Shown piece after piece: positions 7,856 to 8,463 of a stretch of DNA of 8,463 nt (positions are counted from its first letter, which is position 1; the number at the start of each line of letters is the position of its first letter). Source of the DNA: JBEAOO01 sp041164825 (lineage in GTDB: Bacteria; Pseudomonadota; Gammaproteobacteria; Burkholderiales; Burkholderiaceae_C); the NCBI GenBank assembly GCA_041164825.1, contig JBEAOO010000150.1, forward strand, positions 1 through 8,463, read 5' to 3'. Below the pieces are notes generated by a model. The model was given only the letters and a program-made list of their open reading frames with translations. It was not told the origin of the DNA and did not search any database. The translations under genes were made by a program, and so were the position numbers.

Positions 7856-8463
7856 GTGAACGAGCCCGACATGCGCGACGCTCTCCCGCCGGCCGCCCCG
7901 GCCTACGCCGAACTGCATTGCCGCAGCAACTTCAGCTTTCTCACCGGCGCCTCGCACCCCGAGGAGTTGGTGCAGCGTGCGGTGCAGCTCGGCTACAGCG
8001 CGCTCGCCCTCACCGACGAGTGCTCGCTCAGCGGCGTGGTGCGCGCCCACACCGAGGCCGAGCGGCAGCAATTGCACCTCGTGATTGGCGCCGAAATGCG
8101 CTTGAGCGAGCCCGGCGTGGCAGCGTTCTCGTCCACAAGCGCATCCACAAACGCATCAACGCAAGCCGCCACCCACGCGGCCGACGCCCCCGCCCCGCCC
8201 ACCCCCACCGGCCCGCGCCTCATCCTGCTCGCGCAAACCCGGCGCGGCTACGGCAACCTCTCGCAGTGGATCACCGTGGCGCGGCGCCGCGCCGCCAAAG
8301 GGCACTACCTCGCTTGGCCCAGCGACCTCGAAGGCGCTGTGCCCACCGCGCCTTATCTGGCCGGCTTGCCCGATTGTTTGGCGCTGCTCGTGCCCCAGCC
8401 CGGCCAGCCACTGGCGACGCTGCTGGAGCACGCGCAGTGGCTGCAACACTGGCTGGGCGACCG
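7856..8463 (+). CDS. dnaE2: DnaE2 error-prone DNA polymerase III alpha homologue, N-terminal part
   Basis: The frame is open to the window end (202 codons), so the gene is cut by the edge; full DnaE2 proteins are about 1,000-1,100 residues. The visible part is the PHP domain: YAELHCRSNFSFLTGASHPEEL (17-38), LGYSALALTDECSLSGVVRAH (45-65), VIGAEMRL (76-83) and LILLAQTRRGYGNLSQWI (122-139). ELHC-SNFSFL with ALTDECSL distinguishes DnaE2 from the replicative DnaE1. It performs lesion bypass and damage-induced mutagenesis with ImuA and ImuB. An Ala/Ser/Thr/Pro-rich insert (about 87-119) separates two conserved PHP segments that usually lie close together. Start choices are GTG 7856, 6 bp after the imuB stop, or ATG 7871; both have weak ribosome sites. 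The tight spacing supports co-transcription with imuB. Confidence 0.93.
   Translation, partial: MNEPDMRDALPPAAPAYAELHCRSNFSFLTGASHPEELVQRAVQLGYSALALTDECSLSGVVRAHTEAERQQLHLVIGAEMRLSEPGVAAFSSTSASTNASTQAATHAADAPAPPTPTGPRLILLAQTRRGYGNLSQWITVARRRAAKGHYLAWPSDLEGAVPTAPYLAGLPDCLALLVPQPGQPLATLLEHAQWLQHWLGD
8116..8212 (+). repeat. Low-complexity insert in dnaE2 with decayed hexamer repeats
   Basis: The segment codes an Ala/Ser/Thr- then Pro-rich run (about residues 87-119) between GAEMRL and RLILLAQ. Its first half is built from imperfect GCATCC/ACAAGC/ACAAAC-type hexamers (about 8136-8163). It resembles an older, mutated version of the perfect hexamer repeats seen in imuB and rbgA. Confidence 0.6.

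Overview
This is GC-rich DNA (about 70% by eye, strong G/C bias at third codon positions). Gene content and protein style suggest a betaproteobacterium of the Burkholderiales, probably Comamonadaceae-like. That placement is inferred from family resemblance, not from a search.

Left half (about 76-4128): four genes run leftward on the minus strand. In transcription order they are a degenerate HD-GYP (cyclic-di-GMP phosphodiesterase-like) protein, a YchJ/SEC-C-type small protein, an exported serine alpha/beta hydrolase with a Tat-like leader, and the circularly permuted ribosome-assembly GTPase RbgA/YlqF. Gaps are 75-132 bp, so they may be partly co-transcribed, but their functions are unrelated.

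The 174-bp divergent intergenic region (4129-4302) is the regulatory centre. Pointing left is a close match to a flagellar sigma-28 (FliA) promoter ahead of the HD-GYP gene, which also has a good Shine-Dalgarno. Pointing right is a near-perfect LexA (SOS) box, CTGT-N8-ACAG, only 7 bp before the first ATG of imuA.

Right half (4303-8463): the SOS mutagenesis cassette imuA-imuB-dnaE2, with dnaE2 cut by the window end. ImuA (RecA-like accessory), ImuB (catalytically dead Y-family protein acting as a hub) and DnaE2 (error-prone C-family polymerase) form a LexA-controlled translesion 'mutasome' in many bacteria.

The most unusual aspect is in-frame low-complexity expansion. ImuB carries (AGCAAC)10, coding (Ser-Asn)10, inside the Y-family fold. 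ImuA has an N-terminal extension of about 160 residues with five perfect 12-bp repeats coding EPRA, plus a Gly-rich hexamer insert. DnaE2 has an Ala/Ser/Thr-rich insert in its PHP domain. RbgA ends in a (GCATCC)5-coded Asp-Ala tail, and YchJ has a Ser/Ala-rich insert between its cysteine pairs. Most of the clear units are 6 or 12 bp, so copy-number change would alter length without breaking the frame.
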